A stretch of DNA of 64,000 bases from an uncultured Prevotellaceae bacterium (GCA_902800185.1 CADCDK010000008.1:1-64000), one strand, 5' to 3'; counted from the stretch's first letter, positions 45,154-55,491 are shown. Numbers and translations: made by a program. The notes: generated from the sequence alone by a model not told the origin.

Positions 45154-46000
45154 ATTCAACCAGTTGCCGACCGGTGACGTTCAGCAGGGACTTCAGTTTT
45201 TTGTAAGGAACAACGAACTGGGGCATGCCAGCGGCATAGGCGGCAATCTCATACTGGTTGTAAAGGAAGCACACACCATCTTTCTGGAAGATGGGCAAGC
45301 ACTGCGGCAGAGGAATATAATACTGCGTAGCCTCTCCCTGTAGATACTCAGAAAGCTGCTCTTCGCTGATACGCTCACCATTCTCGGAGAAGTATTCAAC
45401 GAGGCCCTGACGGAGAATCTTCTGGAAGTTCTCATCGTAGGGGCTCACAAAGACTTCCCAGCCGATGCGACGACCATCGCTCTTGCGGAAAGTCTGTCCG
45501 TAGTTAACCACACCACCATGGGCACCACCCATGTAGCTCTCCTCATGGAACAGCCATGTGACGAGCCGACTGTTCTCATAGGTCTTCGTGATCCGCCGAT
45601 GGTCCATCAGGTTCATCTGTGTTTCCGTTTCTCCTGCTCCATACTCATTCTTGAACGTCTTGACGATGTCCTTCAGGTAAAAGTCGAGCATGTCCTCGGG
45701 GTTCTCCAGCTTGCCCTCGTAGTTTCCACCCATCTGTTCACTTATCCATTCACGGATGCTGTTCACAAGAATAGCGTTATCATCATTGGCTACAGGGAAC
45801 TGCATCGTGACCCGATAGTCACCCATGGCATTATTCTGTTCCCCGCTATACTGTTTCGTCAGCAAGGTATCGGCTATCGTCTCTTCCACCACGGCAGTAC
45901 TATCGCCGTTGACGGGGATGGTGTTATTGGTTTTCTTCTCGTTGCAGCCCGTCAAGAAAGCACAGAGAACACAGAGTGTGCAAAGAATATTATTTTTCAT
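45146..46000 (-). CDS. DUF3298/RsiV-like lipoprotein
   Basis: 284 aa. Signal ending in a lipobox (LCAFLTGCNEKK), so the protein is likely lipid-anchored. The body matches DUF3298/DUF4163-type proteins: YRVTMQFPVANDD, HEESYMGGAHGGVVNYGQTF, and the C-terminal LYNQYEIAAYAAGMPQFVVPY. Relatives include the anti-sigma factor RsiV and lysozyme-binding proteins, but no sigma-factor gene is nearby, so role is open. Start at the ATG before KNNILC; 46021 is an in-frame alternative. Overlaps the facing PD40 gene by 8 bp at the 3' end. Confidence 0.8.
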   Translation of the reverse strand: MKNNILCTLCVLCAFLTGCNEKKTNNTIPVNGDSTAVVEETIADTLLTKQYSGEQNNAMGDYRVTMQFPVANDDNAILVNSIREWISEQMGGNYEGKLENPEDMLDFYLKDIVKTFKNEYGAGETETQMNLMDHRRITKTYENSRLVTWLFHEESYMGGAHGGVVNYGQTFRKSDGRRIGWEVFVSPYDENFQKILRQGLVEYFSENGERISEEQLSEYLQGEATQYYIPLPQCLPIFQKDGVCFLYNQYEIAAYAAGMPQFVVPYKKLKSLLNVTGRQLVESI

Positions 46001-46032
46001 CTTACCTTTTTTACTTTTCACAATATAGATTT

Positions 46033-46070
46033 CCTTTGGAAGCTCCCTCGAGACGGGGAACCTCCAAAGG
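46033..46070 (-). terminator. Hairpin between fumarase and the DUF3298 gene
   Basis: CCTTTGGA / TCCAAAGG (46033-46040 with 46063-46070) plus an inner TCCC/GGGA pairing; no strong T-run. Could be a weak terminator or an mRNA-processing structure. Confidence 0.45.
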
Positions 46071-46095
46071 CATCAACAATGTTATCTTGTATCAA

Positions 46096-47739
46096 TTACT
46101 TGGCGCAGGGAGTCCACGGCTTCAGCTGCTGGAAGAAGTCGTTGCCCTTGTCGTCAACAAGGATGAAGGCGGGGAAGTCCTCCACACGAATCTTCCATAC
46201 GGCTTCCATGCCGAGTTCGGGATATTCCACGCACTCGATGCTCTTGATGCTGGACTGTGAAAGCACTGCTGCCACACCACCAATAGAGCCCAGATAGAAT
46301 CCGCCATGCTTCTTGCAGGCATCGGTAACAGCCTGAGAGCGGTTGCCCTTGGCAATCATCACGAGGCTGGCACCATGGCTCTGGAACTCATCAACATACG
46401 GATCCATACGGTTAGCCGTGGTCGGTCCCATCGAGCCGCAGGGATAGCCAGCGGGAGTCTTGGCAGGTCCGGCATAGAGTACGGGATGATCCTTGAAGTA
46501 CTGGGGCAGTCCCTCGCCTGCATCAAGACGTGCCTTGAGCTTGGCATGGGCAATGTCGCGGGCAACAATGATGGTTCCCTTCAGGTTGACACGGGTAGAG
46601 ACAGGATACTTGGTGAGTTCCTGACGGACAGAGTCGATACCCTTGTCGAGGTCAATCTCAATGGTATTCTGTCCCTCTCCTGCCTTTGCATACTCGGCAG
46701 GAATCAACTCAGCAGGATTAGAATCCATCTTCTCAAGCCAAACACCCTGTGCATTGATCTTTGCCTTGATGTTACGGTCAGCGGAACAGCTGACACCCAT
46801 ACCGATGGGACAAGAGGCACCATGGCGCGGCAGACGAATCACACGGATGTCGTGAGCCAGATGCTTACCGCCAAACTGTGCACCAAGTCCGATGCGGTGC
46901 GCTTCCTTCAACAGCTTCTCCTCGAGGTCGATGTCGCGGAAGGCACGTCCCGTCTCGTCGCCCGTGGTGGGCAGAGAGTCGTAGTACTTAATGGAAGCGA
47001 GCTTCACGGTGAGCAGGTTCTTCTCTGCCGACGTGCCACCAATGACAAAGGCGATGTGGTAAGGTGGACAAGCTGCGGTTCCGAGACTCTTCATCTTCTC
47101 CACGAGGAAGGGAAGCAGCGTTCCCTCGTTCTGAATCGTAGCTTTGGTCATCGGGTAGAAATAGGTCTTATTGGCAGAGCCGCCACCCTTGGCAACCATC
47201 ACGAAACGATACTCTGCACCTTCTGTAGCCTCGATGTCAATCTGGGCAGGAAGATTGCAGCGGGTGTTCACCTCGTCGTACATGTTGAGCGGGGCGTTCT
47301 GCGAATAGCGAAGATTGTCCTCGGTGAAGGTGTTATAGACACCACGTGACAGAGCTTCTTCATCTTCGAAGCCTGTCCACACCTGCTGTCCCTTCTCACC
47401 ATGGATAATAGCCGTACCCGTGTCCTGACAGAAAGGCAGGATACCCTTACAGGCCGTCTCCGCATTACGCAGGAACTGCAAGGCTACATACTTGTCATTC
47501 TCACTGGCCTCGGGGTCGTTCAGGATAGCTGCCACCTGCAGGTTGTGCTCACGGCGCAGCATGAACTCCACGTCATGGAATGCCTGCTGAGCCAACAAGG
47601 TGAGAGCCTCGGGCGATACCTTGACAATCTGCTTGCCTTCGAACTCGGCGGTGGTTACGCCTTCTGTTGTCAACAGACGATACTCTGTTGTGTCTTTTCC
47701 CATCTGGAACATGGGAGCATACTTAAATTCAGGTTTCAT
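46096..47739 (-). CDS. Class I (iron-sulfur) fumarate hydratase
   Basis: 547 aa, the single-chain class I size. It interconverts fumarate and malate with a 4Fe-4S cluster, as part of the succinate pathway of these anaerobes. Seen: [18 protein letters not shown] with a likely cluster cysteine, [54 protein letters not shown], and the C-terminal beta domain [30 protein letters not shown]. Located after the M16 gene, separated by a 9-nt repeat. Confidence 0.95.
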   Translation of the reverse strand: MKPEFKYAPMFQMGKDTTEYRLLTTEGVTTAEFEGKQIVKVSPEALTLLAQQAFHDVEFMLRREHNLQVAAILNDPEASENDKYVALQFLRNAETACKGILPFCQDTGTAIIHGEKGQQVWTGFEDEEALSRGVYNTFTEDNLRYSQNAPLNMYDEVNTRCNLPAQIDIEATEGAEYRFVMVAKGGGSANKTYFYPMTKATIQNEGTLLPFLVEKMKSLGTAACPPYHIAFVIGGTSAEKNLLTVKLASIKYYDSLPTTGDETGRAFRDIDLEEKLLKEAHRIGLGAQFGGKHLAHDIRVIRLPRHGASCPIGMGVSCSADRNIKAKINAQGVWLEKMDSNPAELIPAEYAKAGEGQNTIEIDLDKGIDSVRQELTKYPVSTRVNLKGTIIVARDIAHAKLKARLDAGEGLPQYFKDHPVLYAGPAKTPAGYPCGSMGPTTANRMDPYVDEFQSHGASLVMIAKGNRSQAVTDACKKHGGFYLGSIGGVAAVLSQSSIKSIECVEYPELGMEAVWKIRVEDFPAFILVDDKGNDFFQQLKPWTPCAK

Positions 47740-47767
47740 AGATTCTTGATTTATTTGTGAATTAATT

Positions 47768-47862
47768 TGGGTCTTATGAGTCCTATGAGTCTTATGAGTC
47801 CTATGAGTCCTATGGGACCTATGGGGCCTATGGGTCTTATAGGGCCTATGAGTCCTATGGGA
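47768..47862 (-). repeat. CCYATARGR 9-nt repeat between the M16 and fumarase genes
   Basis: About ten 9-nt units on the minus strand (CCCATAGGA, CTCATAGGC, CCTATAAGA and so on), starting right after the M16 stop (47863-47865). Same family as 37036-37112. On the plus strand it reads as a collagen-like GPMGPM frame that is not a gene. Confidence 0.88.
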
Positions 47863-50796
47863 TTAATAGCCAAAGGCTTCCTCCAAGGAAACTCGGCGGA
47901 TGGGAGCGGAAGTGAGCTTCTGCAATTCTTCGAGATTCAGTTCCTGCTCATCACCCAGAATCAGATAGCGATAGGACTTCCCTGCCATCTGTCGCTGTTC
48001 AAAGTCAACAATGTCTTGCAACTGCAGCGAGGGCAGATCCTGGAAGATGCGCTGATTGAGGTCATAGTCAATGCCAAGCTTCTTGGCCTGCAGATAGGCG
48101 TTGAAGACCCCGAACTTGGTGGTACGGGAAGTTGAGAGCTGCTTGGTGAGTGACTCCTTGGCTATCTGGAAGGCTCCCTGGCTCTGTGGCAGACTGTCAA
48201 GAATGTGGTGGAACTCACGCACGCAGTCCATCATCTTGTCATTCTGCGTGATGATATGGGTGAAGTAGTTCTCGGAACGACCTTTCACCGAGGGACGCAG
48301 ATAATAGGCTGCGGCATTGTAGGCCAGACCACGTGCCTCACGCAGTTCCTGGAAGACGATGCCGTTCATGCCGGAACCGAAATACTCATTGAAGAGTGCC
48401 TGTACTGCCGCACGCTCCGGATTCCACTGAGATCCGTCATTGTGATACATGCGCATATAGATGTTCTTGGCATCATAAGGCGCAATCCATATTTCGTTCT
48501 GCGTAGCAGTCTGCTTGAGATAAGGTCTCCCTTCGACTGCCGCCATTCGCTTGCCGGGCACCTGATGGTACTTGGACAGCACGGCATCCAAAGACTCCTG
48601 CGACTGCGGACCGTAATACAGGACTGTATGCTCGTAGTTGAAGAGCTGTCTCATGAGGGAAATGAGCTCCTGTGGCTTGGTCTCCCGCAGCTGCTGTTCG
48701 TTCATCACATTACGTGTACTGTTGTACTCGCCAAAGATGCCATAGGAGCAGAGAGCGCTATAGCAGCTTCCCTGATCCTGCTTGCTGTCAGAACGATTTT
48801 TCAAAATCAGCTCCACCATCTGCTCATAGGCATCCTGATCGGGCTGTGCGTTGCGCAACTGATCCTCCAGTCGCTGCAGGGCGGGCACCATATTCTCGTC
48901 CAGTCCGCTCAAGGTGATGGTGATATGGTCATCATCAACATCGACGCTGTAGCTGCATGCCAACTGATAGAACTTCTGCTTCTGCTGGATGGCATCGAAC
49001 TTCTTCGTGCCAAGATATTCCAGATAGTCGGCTGCTACCTCATAGCGCTTGTCTGCCTCGGTCCCGAAGTCGTAGCGGAAAGCCAGCGTAAAGAGGCCGT
49101 TCTCATCATTCTTCTTATAGAGCAAGGGGAGTTTCTTCTTGGTCTCTGTCACCGTAAGATCCTTTTGGAAATCAACGAAACGCGGATGGATGGGCTCCAC
49201 CTGGGTGTTCTGCACCTCACGCACGAAGTCGCTCACCAAGTCACGGTTGGTGGGAATCGGTGTGATAGCGGGCTTGTCAATCTTCTTCTGCGTGGAATCA
49301 ACACCCTGTTGCTTGTAAACGGTGACATAGTTATCGGCAAAGAAACGGTTGGCGAAATCAACGATCTGCCGTTTGGTCATGCGCTCCATACGATGGATAC
49401 GCTCTACCTGATCCTCCCACTTCACACCATTGATGAAAGCATCAACAAAAGCCGATGCACGTCGATAGTTGCTTTCCAGAGAGCGGAAGTGTTCGAGTTT
49501 CTTGTTGTTGATGACGCTGGGCAACAGGTCATCAGAGAACTCACCCTTTTTCAGCTTCTCGATTTCACCAAGCAAGAGTTCCCTCACTTCGTTGAGCGTC
49601 TGCTCCTGCTTGGGCACTCCACCCAAGATAAAGAGGGAATAGTCAGCCAACGTCTCACTTCCACCATACGCCTCCATCACCTTCATTGTCTGATTGAGAT
49701 CGAGGTCCAACAGTCCTGCCTGGCCGTTTGACAGCATGTCTGCTATCACGTCGAGGGTGTCGTTCTGGAAAGAGGCCGCTTTCTCGGCACGCCATCCCAG
49801 CCACACCATGGCCGCCTCCTGTCCGACAACGGTTGTATCCTGCGGAGAAGTGATAGGTTTTAGCGCGGGGAATTGCGGCTGCTGGAGCGGACGGATAATT
49901 CCATCGACACCCACAGAGGGCTTCCACTGGCCGAAGTATTTGTCGATGACGGCAATCACCTCGTCAGGATTGAAGTCGCCCGCCATGCAGATGGCCACGT
50001 TATTGGGGACATAGTAGTGCTGGAAGTAGTTCTTGATGTTGACAATCGAAGGATTCTTCAAATGCTCCTGTGTACCGATGGTGGTCTGTGTACCGTAAGG
50101 ATGAGCTGGGAACAACTTGGCAAAGATAGCGTCATAGAGTTTGTTCATGTCTCTGGAGAGTCCGATATTGTACTCCTCATAGACAGCCTCCAGTTCGGTA
50201 TGAAAGCCACGAATGACCATGTTCTGAAAACGATCTGACTGGATCCTTGCCCAATTCTCCACCTCATTGGAGGGAATGTTCTCGGTGTAGCAGGTCACGT
50301 CATGCGAGGTATAGGCATTGGTACCTTCAGCACCGATGACCGCCATGAGCTTGTCGTACTCATTGGGAATGAAGTACTGTGCTGCCAACTGACTGACAGA
50401 GTCTATCTCATGGTATGCCTGACGACGCTCATCGGGGTCTGTGAGCTGTCGATAACGCTCATAGCGCTGTTCGATGTCCCCAAGAAGAGGAGCCTCCTTT
50501 GCCATATCGGTTGTTCCGAAATGGCTGGTACCTTTGAACATGAGGTGTTCCAGATAGTGGGCCAGTCCCGTTGTCTCAGCAGGATCGTTACGCGACCCTG
50601 TACGCACGGCAATGTAAGTCTGAATGCGTGGCTTCTCACTGTTGACCGACAGATAGACCTTCAGTCCGTTATCGAGGGTGTAGATGCGTGTTTTCATCTC
50701 GTCGCCTTTCACCGTCTCGAACTTGTATTCGTTGGCAGATGCCGTCAGGCCTGACAACAAGAGCAACGCAACGACAATCTTTCTCATCATTTTCAT
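47863..50796 (-). CDS. M16-family zinc protease
   Basis: 977 aa with a signal peptide (about 1-21). Two M16 halves: the first has the inverted zinc motif in GLAHYLEHLMFKGTSHFG (HYLEH) and the third ligand in ELEAVYEEYN; the second half (from about 530) is the inactive-type half. Relatives are secreted or periplasmic peptidases of the pitrilysin/insulinase group. Start could be the third codon (MRKIVV). It follows the DUF4954 gene by 30 bp. Confidence 0.93.
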   Translation of the reverse strand: MKMMRKIVVALLLLSGLTASANEYKFETVKGDEMKTRIYTLDNGLKVYLSVNSEKPRIQTYIAVRTGSRNDPAETTGLAHYLEHLMFKGTSHFGTTDMAKEAPLLGDIEQRYERYRQLTDPDERRQAYHEIDSVSQLAAQYFIPNEYDKLMAVIGAEGTNAYTSHDVTCYTENIPSNEVENWARIQSDRFQNMVIRGFHTELEAVYEEYNIGLSRDMNKLYDAIFAKLFPAHPYGTQTTIGTQEHLKNPSIVNIKNYFQHYYVPNNVAICMAGDFNPDEVIAVIDKYFGQWKPSVGVDGIIRPLQQPQFPALKPITSPQDTTVVGQEAAMVWLGWRAEKAASFQNDTLDVIADMLSNGQAGLLDLDLNQTMKVMEAYGGSETLADYSLFILGGVPKQEQTLNEVRELLLGEIEKLKKGEFSDDLLPSVINNKKLEHFRSLESNYRRASAFVDAFINGVKWEDQVERIHRMERMTKRQIVDFANRFFADNYVTVYKQQGVDSTQKKIDKPAITPIPTNRDLVSDFVREVQNTQVEPIHPRFVDFQKDLTVTETKKKLPLLYKKNDENGLFTLAFRYDFGTEADKRYEVAADYLEYLGTKKFDAIQQKQKFYQLACSYSVDVDDDHITITLSGLDENMVPALQRLEDQLRNAQPDQDAYEQMVELILKNRSDSKQDQGSCYSALCSYGIFGEYNSTRNVMNEQQLRETKPQELISLMRQLFNYEHTVLYYGPQSQESLDAVLSKYHQVPGKRMAAVEGRPYLKQTATQNEIWIAPYDAKNIYMRMYHNDGSQWNPERAAVQALFNEYFGSGMNGIVFQELREARGLAYNAAAYYLRPSVKGRSENYFTHIITQNDKMMDCVREFHHILDSLPQSQGAFQIAKESLTKQLSTSRTTKFGVFNAYLQAKKLGIDYDLNQRIFQDLPSLQLQDIVDFEQRQMAGKSYRYLILGDEQELNLEELQKLTSAPIRRVSLEEAFGY

Positions 50797-50826
50797 TCCG
50801 CTTGTCTTACCTTCTTATTAGTGTTC

Positions 50827-52683
50827 TTACATGTACAACTTCTGGTTCTCGAAGTCCACCTCACGGTCGAGCTGTGCGAGGAAGTCCTCATAGACATCCC
50901 TCTCGATATCGCCTTGCGAGAACTCTTTATCTGCATCCTTGCGAATCTCGGCAATCCACGCACGGCGAGCGGTGATATAGTCGGCTTTCACCTGCTCAGC
51001 AGCCTGCGGTGTGAGCTCCTCAATTCCGTAGTACTCACAGATCATTCGGTAGGTCCAAGCCCAGCGATATTCAGAGTAGTTTTCATTGATTTCCTTGAAG
51101 CGATCGAGTACGTCAGCAACGGTCTCCACCTCTCCGCTGATGATGTCGTTGATGAGTCGCTGCTCCTCACTCTCAGGCAGTAGCAGTCCTGAAAGGTCGG
51201 TCCAGTTGCCTACGCCAGTAAATGACTGCGGTTTCTCGAGCGCATGACGCTTCAGTACGGCACCCATATAGATTCGCAGGGCAATATCGTAGTACTTGAT
51301 TCCCTTCATGAGCGAGGAGTTCTTGATGACGTATTCGTGGTAGTTGTACTCTGACACACTGTCGCCCGAAGCATCACGCAAGGTCTCCAGGATTTTCTTT
51401 CCACGCAGGATCTCACCTACTGAGAAGGGAGAGAGCCAGTCGAAGTTCACAATACTCTTCAGGGAGTCCTTGGCACGCTTGTCGCGTTTGGGCCACTTGC
51501 GGATGTCACGATAGAGACCTGACGTTGTGAGGTTGCGCCCGGGAACCAGATACATGGTGTCTCCATAGGCAATGAGGTAAGAGAAAGGAAGGTCGCGCGT
51601 ATCGGGATGATACATCAGCTTGCCAAACAGCACGCTGAAGGTTCCGATATGGGCTGGCATCAAGAGGTAGGCACCACTTGCCGTCTTCGAGCCTCTTTCG
51701 AGTGTTCCATAGTGCATCGGCCCTAACTTGTAGGCATGATTGGAGAAGTTAGTGGCACTACCGGCATTGTAGAACGAGAATCTTCCGCCAATGAGCAGTG
51801 AGCTTTTGTGGTGTGAGGCACTGAATGGGCCACAGAATGCGGCGCAAGCCTCTCCGTTTGACATATAGCTATTGGCAAAGAACACGCTCTGTGCGGCAGT
51901 AAAGCCATTGGATATCTGACAAGCCTCGCCTACGAAGCAGTCTTGCATCTTGACGGAATTAATGATGCTCGATCCATCGGAGATGATGGAGTTCTCGCAG
52001 ATGACACCCGTTCCGATATAGACGGTATTGGTGGGAGAAGAGCTGATGGTACAGTCGCTCAGTCGCGAGGCACCGCTAATCTCACAGCCGTCGTAGATGA
52101 CGGTATTGGTGATTTCCTTGGTATTGACAATCTTCACGCCGTCTCCCACAGAACCGCGGTCGGGCTGCGTGCGCTCAATCTCCTCGTTGATGAGCCGGCG
52201 GATGGCATCCTTCAGCGGACGGTTGCCGAAGTGCTTCACCATGAAGTCAGCAAACTGGCTGTTGATTTCCTTGAAGAGGATGATGTTTCCGTCACCCACC
52301 TCGTTAAGCACCGAGATGAGATTGCCCTCACCATAGGTGGCTCCCTCTGTGGTCTCCATCGTACACACATTGGAAATATAGCAGTCGTTTCCAATCGTGT
52401 AGTTATTGATGTAGCCGGAGATATTCTCTATCAGGCAGTTGTCACCGATAGTAACATTGCGCAGGGTGGCATTGTTGATACCCGAATGCTTGACAAATCC
52501 CTTGCTCACCTCCACCTGCTTCTCGAAGTTTCCCAGCTGGATGTCACCATAGAACATGACGCGATGGAAGTAATTCGGACGGAAGTTCTCAGCGACTGTC
52601 ACACGGTTCCAGTCTTCTGCCCAGCAACTGTTGTTCTCAAGAACAGTTATTTCATTTTCTGTTAATGCTCTGTAATCGTACAT
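50827..52683 (-). CDS. DUF4954 protein (left-handed beta-helix)
   Basis: 618 aa. Residues about 65-300 show the hexapeptide pattern of a left-handed beta helix (NATLRNVTIGDNCLIENISG, NYTIGNDCYISNV, GVICENSIISDGSSIINSVK), as in acyltransferases, and the C-terminal part is mainly helical. It is a Bacteroidetes-specific family; catalytic role unknown. No signal peptide. It lies between hflX (41 bp upstream) and the M16 gene. Confidence 0.88.
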   Translation of the reverse strand: MYDYRALTENEITVLENNSCWAEDWNRVTVAENFRPNYFHRVMFYGDIQLGNFEKQVEVSKGFVKHSGINNATLRNVTIGDNCLIENISGYINNYTIGNDCYISNVCTMETTEGATYGEGNLISVLNEVGDGNIILFKEINSQFADFMVKHFGNRPLKDAIRRLINEEIERTQPDRGSVGDGVKIVNTKEITNTVIYDGCEISGASRLSDCTISSSPTNTVYIGTGVICENSIISDGSSIINSVKMQDCFVGEACQISNGFTAAQSVFFANSYMSNGEACAAFCGPFSASHHKSSLLIGGRFSFYNAGSATNFSNHAYKLGPMHYGTLERGSKTASGAYLLMPAHIGTFSVLFGKLMYHPDTRDLPFSYLIAYGDTMYLVPGRNLTTSGLYRDIRKWPKRDKRAKDSLKSIVNFDWLSPFSVGEILRGKKILETLRDASGDSVSEYNYHEYVIKNSSLMKGIKYYDIALRIYMGAVLKRHALEKPQSFTGVGNWTDLSGLLLPESEEQRLINDIISGEVETVADVLDRFKEINENYSEYRWAWTYRMICEYYGIEELTPQAAEQVKADYITARRAWIAEIRKDADKEFSQGDIERDVYEDFLAQLDREVDFENQKLYM

Positions 52684-52724
52684 GTTTGTTTCGTTTTTAA
52701 TTTGTTTGTTTTATGTTTTATTTC

Positions 52725-54041
52725 TTATTCTTCTACGATGTCATTATAGAGGAAGTCATTGTAGGGGTATTTCTGCACATGGAGCTCACGTACCTTCTTA
52801 TAGACGGTTTCGCGGAACTCCTCGATGTTCTGCTTGTGCAATGCACTGATGAAGAGACAATTCTCTTGCAACTTAGCCATCCACGTGCGCTTGAGCTCCT
52901 CGAGCGACACGTTCTCCCTGGTAGCGGGCGTGAGGTCATCCTCAGCCTTCTCCACCCATCGGTAGTTGTCGATTTTGTTAAAGACAATCATGGAGGGCTT
53001 CTCGGCACAGCCAAGATCGGCGAGCGTCTTCTCAACCACTTTGATCTGTTCCTCGAAGTCGGGGTGCGAGATGTCCACAATGTGCAGCAACAAATCGGCC
53101 TCGCGTGTCTCGTCGAGGGTCGATTTAAAGGAGTCAACGAGGTCGGTGGGCAGTTTGCGGATGAAGCCGACGGTATCTGCCAACAGGAAGGGCAGGTTGT
53201 CAATAACGACCTTGCGCACGGTGGTGTCGAGTGTGGCGAAGAGTTTGTTCTCCGCAAACACCTCACTCTTCGAGAGCATGTTCATGATGGTTGACTTGCC
53301 CACATTGGTATAGCCGACGAGTGCCACACGAATGAGACGGCCACGGTTCTTGCGCTGGGTGGTTTTCTGTTTGTCAATCTCTGCCAATCGCTCTTTCAAC
53401 AGCGACATACGCGAGAGAATGATACGACGGTCCATCTCTAACTGGGTCTCACCAGGTCCGCGCAAACCTACGCTTCCCTTTCCACCACCCGAGCCCGAGC
53501 CACCGCCCTGTCTTTCCAAGTGAGTCCATAGACGCTGCAGACGAGGCAGCATATAGCGATATTGTGCCAGCTCCACTTGTGTCTTGGCATTGGCAGTCTG
53601 GGCACGCATAGCAAAGATGTCGAGAATCAGACTGGTACGGTCGAGAATCTTCACCTTGAGTTCCTGCTCTATATTGCGAAGTTGCTTGGCCGAGAGCTCG
53701 TCATCGAAGATAACCATTCCCACAGGCTGGGGAATCTGCTGTTCCTCCTCTTCAGAGGCAGGATACAGCTGTAACCGCTCAAGTGCTTCGTCGTGAGCAT
53801 CCTGACATTTCTTGATGTATTCACGAATCTCCTCCAGCTTACCTTTGCCCACATAAGTCACCTGGCTCGGACCTGCCACCTTCTGAGTAAAACGCTTCAC
53901 GGTGACGGCTCCCGCAGTATCAGCCAGGAACTCCAGCTCGTCAAGGTATTCCTTGGTCTTGGCCTCATCCTGCTCACGGGTAATCAGTCCAACGAGAACC
54001 GCAGTCTCGGCTTTAGCTTCGGATATTACGAATTCTTTCAT
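52725..54041 (-). CDS. hflX: GTPase HflX
   Basis: 438 aa. N-terminal HflX domain (LDELEFLADTAGAVTV, KVAGPSQVTYVGKGKLEEI), glycine-rich linker (RQGGGSGSGGGKGSVGLRGPGETQLEMDRR), and a G domain with GYTNVGKST, ADTVGFIRKLP and FNKIDNY. Known role: ribosome-splitting GTPase in stress. First gene of the minus-strand unit with its own consensus promoter. Confidence 0.96.
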   Translation of the reverse strand: MKEFVISEAKAETAVLVGLITREQDEAKTKEYLDELEFLADTAGAVTVKRFTQKVAGPSQVTYVGKGKLEEIREYIKKCQDAHDEALERLQLYPASEEEEQQIPQPVGMVIFDDELSAKQLRNIEQELKVKILDRTSLILDIFAMRAQTANAKTQVELAQYRYMLPRLQRLWTHLERQGGGSGSGGGKGSVGLRGPGETQLEMDRRIILSRMSLLKERLAEIDKQKTTQRKNRGRLIRVALVGYTNVGKSTIMNMLSKSEVFAENKLFATLDTTVRKVVIDNLPFLLADTVGFIRKLPTDLVDSFKSTLDETREADLLLHIVDISHPDFEEQIKVVEKTLADLGCAEKPSMIVFNKIDNYRWVEKAEDDLTPATRENVSLEELKRTWMAKLQENCLFISALHKQNIEEFRETVYKKVRELHVQKYPYNDFLYNDIVEE

Positions 54042-54096
54042 TCAGTTGTCTTTTATATTTGCTAAGCAAAACTCTATTAATATTAATAATAAGGTG

Positions 54097-54127
54097 CAAA
54101 GTTACGAAAAAAGAAGAAATGCGCAAA
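54097..54127 (-). promoter_or_regulatory. hflX promoter
   Basis: Minus-strand TTTG (54124-54127), 19 nt, TAACTTTG (54097-54104). Confidence 0.75.
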
Positions 54128-54240
54128 ACAAAGATCTTCTTTTCTTCCCCAAAAGCCATGAGCCACACCTTTGCACATCCGCTTCTATCGATGATTCCGT
54201 AAACGTTTTCGTAACTTTTTGCGTAATTATTGATGGGACA

Positions 54241-54272
54241 TTTGACACTCATCAAGTTTTTCAATATCTTTG
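54241..54272 (+). promoter_or_regulatory. Promoter of a candidate small RNA
   Basis: TTTG (54241-54244), 20 nt, TATCTTTG (54265-54272). The next gene on this strand is 410 bp away and has its own promoter. Confidence 0.75.
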
Positions 54273-54278
54273 CAACGG

Positions 54279-54384
54279 ATAAAACAAACAACTATTTTTC
54301 AAGAACCATCTACATAATCACAAACTACTAAAACTCAAAAGGAAAGCAATGAGCATTTTGCGTGAGCAAGATGCTCATTTTTGT
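54279..54384 (+). ncRNA. Candidate small RNA, about 105 nt
   Basis: It runs from the start expected after the promoter at 54241-54272 to a strong terminator. The unit is AT-rich and single-stranded in its first 65 nt. A 19-codon frame (54349-54408, MSILREQDAH...) has a good ribosome site (AAAGGAAAG) but its start codon is inside the terminator stem, so it could be a leader peptide only if the terminator is leaky. Family unknown. Confidence 0.55.
54348..54383 (+). terminator. 13-bp terminator with GTGA loop
   Basis: 54349-54361 pairs with 54366-54378 (one T-G pair), closed by a GTGA tetraloop and followed by TTTTTG. Confidence 0.85.
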
Positions 54385-54620
54385 ATTTACATCAACAACT
54401 ATACATAACTGATAACCAGAGTTTTATAAAACAACGGTTATAGTAAAGCAAACTATCTTAAAAACACTTCTTTACAGAAGTATCTTCTGTCACCCTAACA
54501 TCCCTGTGTTGACCTCCTAAAAGACCCCAAACGAACATCTCATAGATATGGAACGTCAGCCACAGGAACATGTCCCTTGTCAGGAAATTTTATTGCCCCG
54601 ATGAGATTTTCTAAAGAAAA
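54385..54620. other. Gap before the nagB promoter with two hairpins
   Basis: No gene seen. Contains ATAACC/GGTTAT (54412-54417 with 54436-54441) around TTTTATAAAA, and the 7-bp inverted repeat ACAGAAG/CTTCTGT (54474-54480 with 54484-54490). The latter could be an operator for the amino-sugar operon; no regulator gene is nearby. Confidence 0.4.
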
Positions 54621-54652
54621 TTTGTGCGATTAGGGATTAATTCGTAACTTTG
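54621..54652 (+). promoter_or_regulatory. nagB operon promoter
   Basis: TTTG (54621-54624), 20 nt, TAACTTTG (54645-54652). Start codon 36 nt downstream. Confidence 0.75.
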
Positions 54653-54688
54653 CAATATTCATTTATTAAACCCAAAAACATCTAAAAC

Positions 54689-55480
54689 ATGAGAGTAATC
54701 ATCGAACCCGACTACGCGAGTCTGTCAAAATGGGCTGCGGAGCATGTAATCAAAAGAATCAACGAGTTTAATCCCACTCCCGACCGCAAGTTCGTACTGG
54801 GTCTGCCCACAGGATCTTCGCCCGAAGGAATGTACGCAGAGCTGGTCAAGGCTTGTAAGGCAGGACGCGTTTCGTTCAAGAACGTGCTGACCTTCAACAT
54901 GGATGAGTATGTAGGACTGCCCGAGGAGCACCCCGAGAGCTACCATTCGTTCATGGCACGCAACCTCTTCGACCACATCGACTGCCCGAAGGAGAACATC
55001 CACATCCTCAATGGCAACGCCCCCGACCTGGAAGCCGAGTGCGCACACTATGAGGAAATGATTCGTGAGGCTGGCGGCATCGATCTCTTCCTCGGCGGTA
55101 TCGGTCCTGATGGACACATCGCCTTCAACGAGCCCTGCTCTTCGTTGGCAAGCCGTACACGCGTGAAGACACTGACCACTGACACCATCATCGCCAACTC
55201 CCGCTTCTTCGACGGCGACGTGAAGAAGGTTCCCACAACGGCTCTAACCGTAGGCGTAGGCACCGTACTCGATGCCCGCGAGGTGATGATTCTGGTCAAC
55301 GGCCACAACAAGGCACGCGCCCTGCAAGCAGCTGTCGAAGGACCTGTTACACAGATGTGGACCATCAGCGCCCTGCAGACCCACCGCCACGGCATCATCG
55401 TCTGCGATGAGGCTGCCACCGATGAACTGAAAGTCGGCACCTACAAGTATTTCAAAGACATTGAAAGAGGAAACCTTTAA
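54689..55480 (+). CDS. nagB: Glucosamine-6-phosphate deaminase
   Basis: 263 aa. Converts glucosamine-6-phosphate to fructose-6-phosphate and ammonia. Catalytic segments are intact: [33 protein letters not shown], and [18 protein letters not shown] with the catalytic histidine, then [18 protein letters not shown]. First gene of the amino-sugar unit; the NagB-like/PIG-L fusion follows 11 bp later. Confidence 0.96.
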   Translation: MRVIIEPDYASLSKWAAEHVIKRINEFNPTPDRKFVLGLPTGSSPEGMYAELVKACKAGRVSFKNVLTFNMDEYVGLPEEHPESYHSFMARNLFDHIDCPKENIHILNGNAPDLEAECAHYEEMIREAGGIDLFLGGIGPDGHIAFNEPCSSLASRTRVKTLTTDTIIANSRFFDGDVKKVPTTALTVGVGTVLDAREVMILVNGHNKARALQAAVEGPVTQMWTISALQTHRHGIIVCDEAATDELKVGTYKYFKDIERGNL

Positions 55481-55491
55481 AGACAAATATT

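Noticed and set aside
46306..47349. 347-codon frame antisense to fumarase
   Set aside because: Shadow of a conserved enzyme gene.
47767..48135. Collagen-like GPMGPM frame
   Set aside because: It is the 9-nt junction repeat read on the wrong strand and then runs antisense into the M16 gene.
48205..49731. 508-codon frame antisense to the M16 protease
   Set aside because: Low-information leucine/isoleucine-rich translation; the M16 gene on the other strand is certain.
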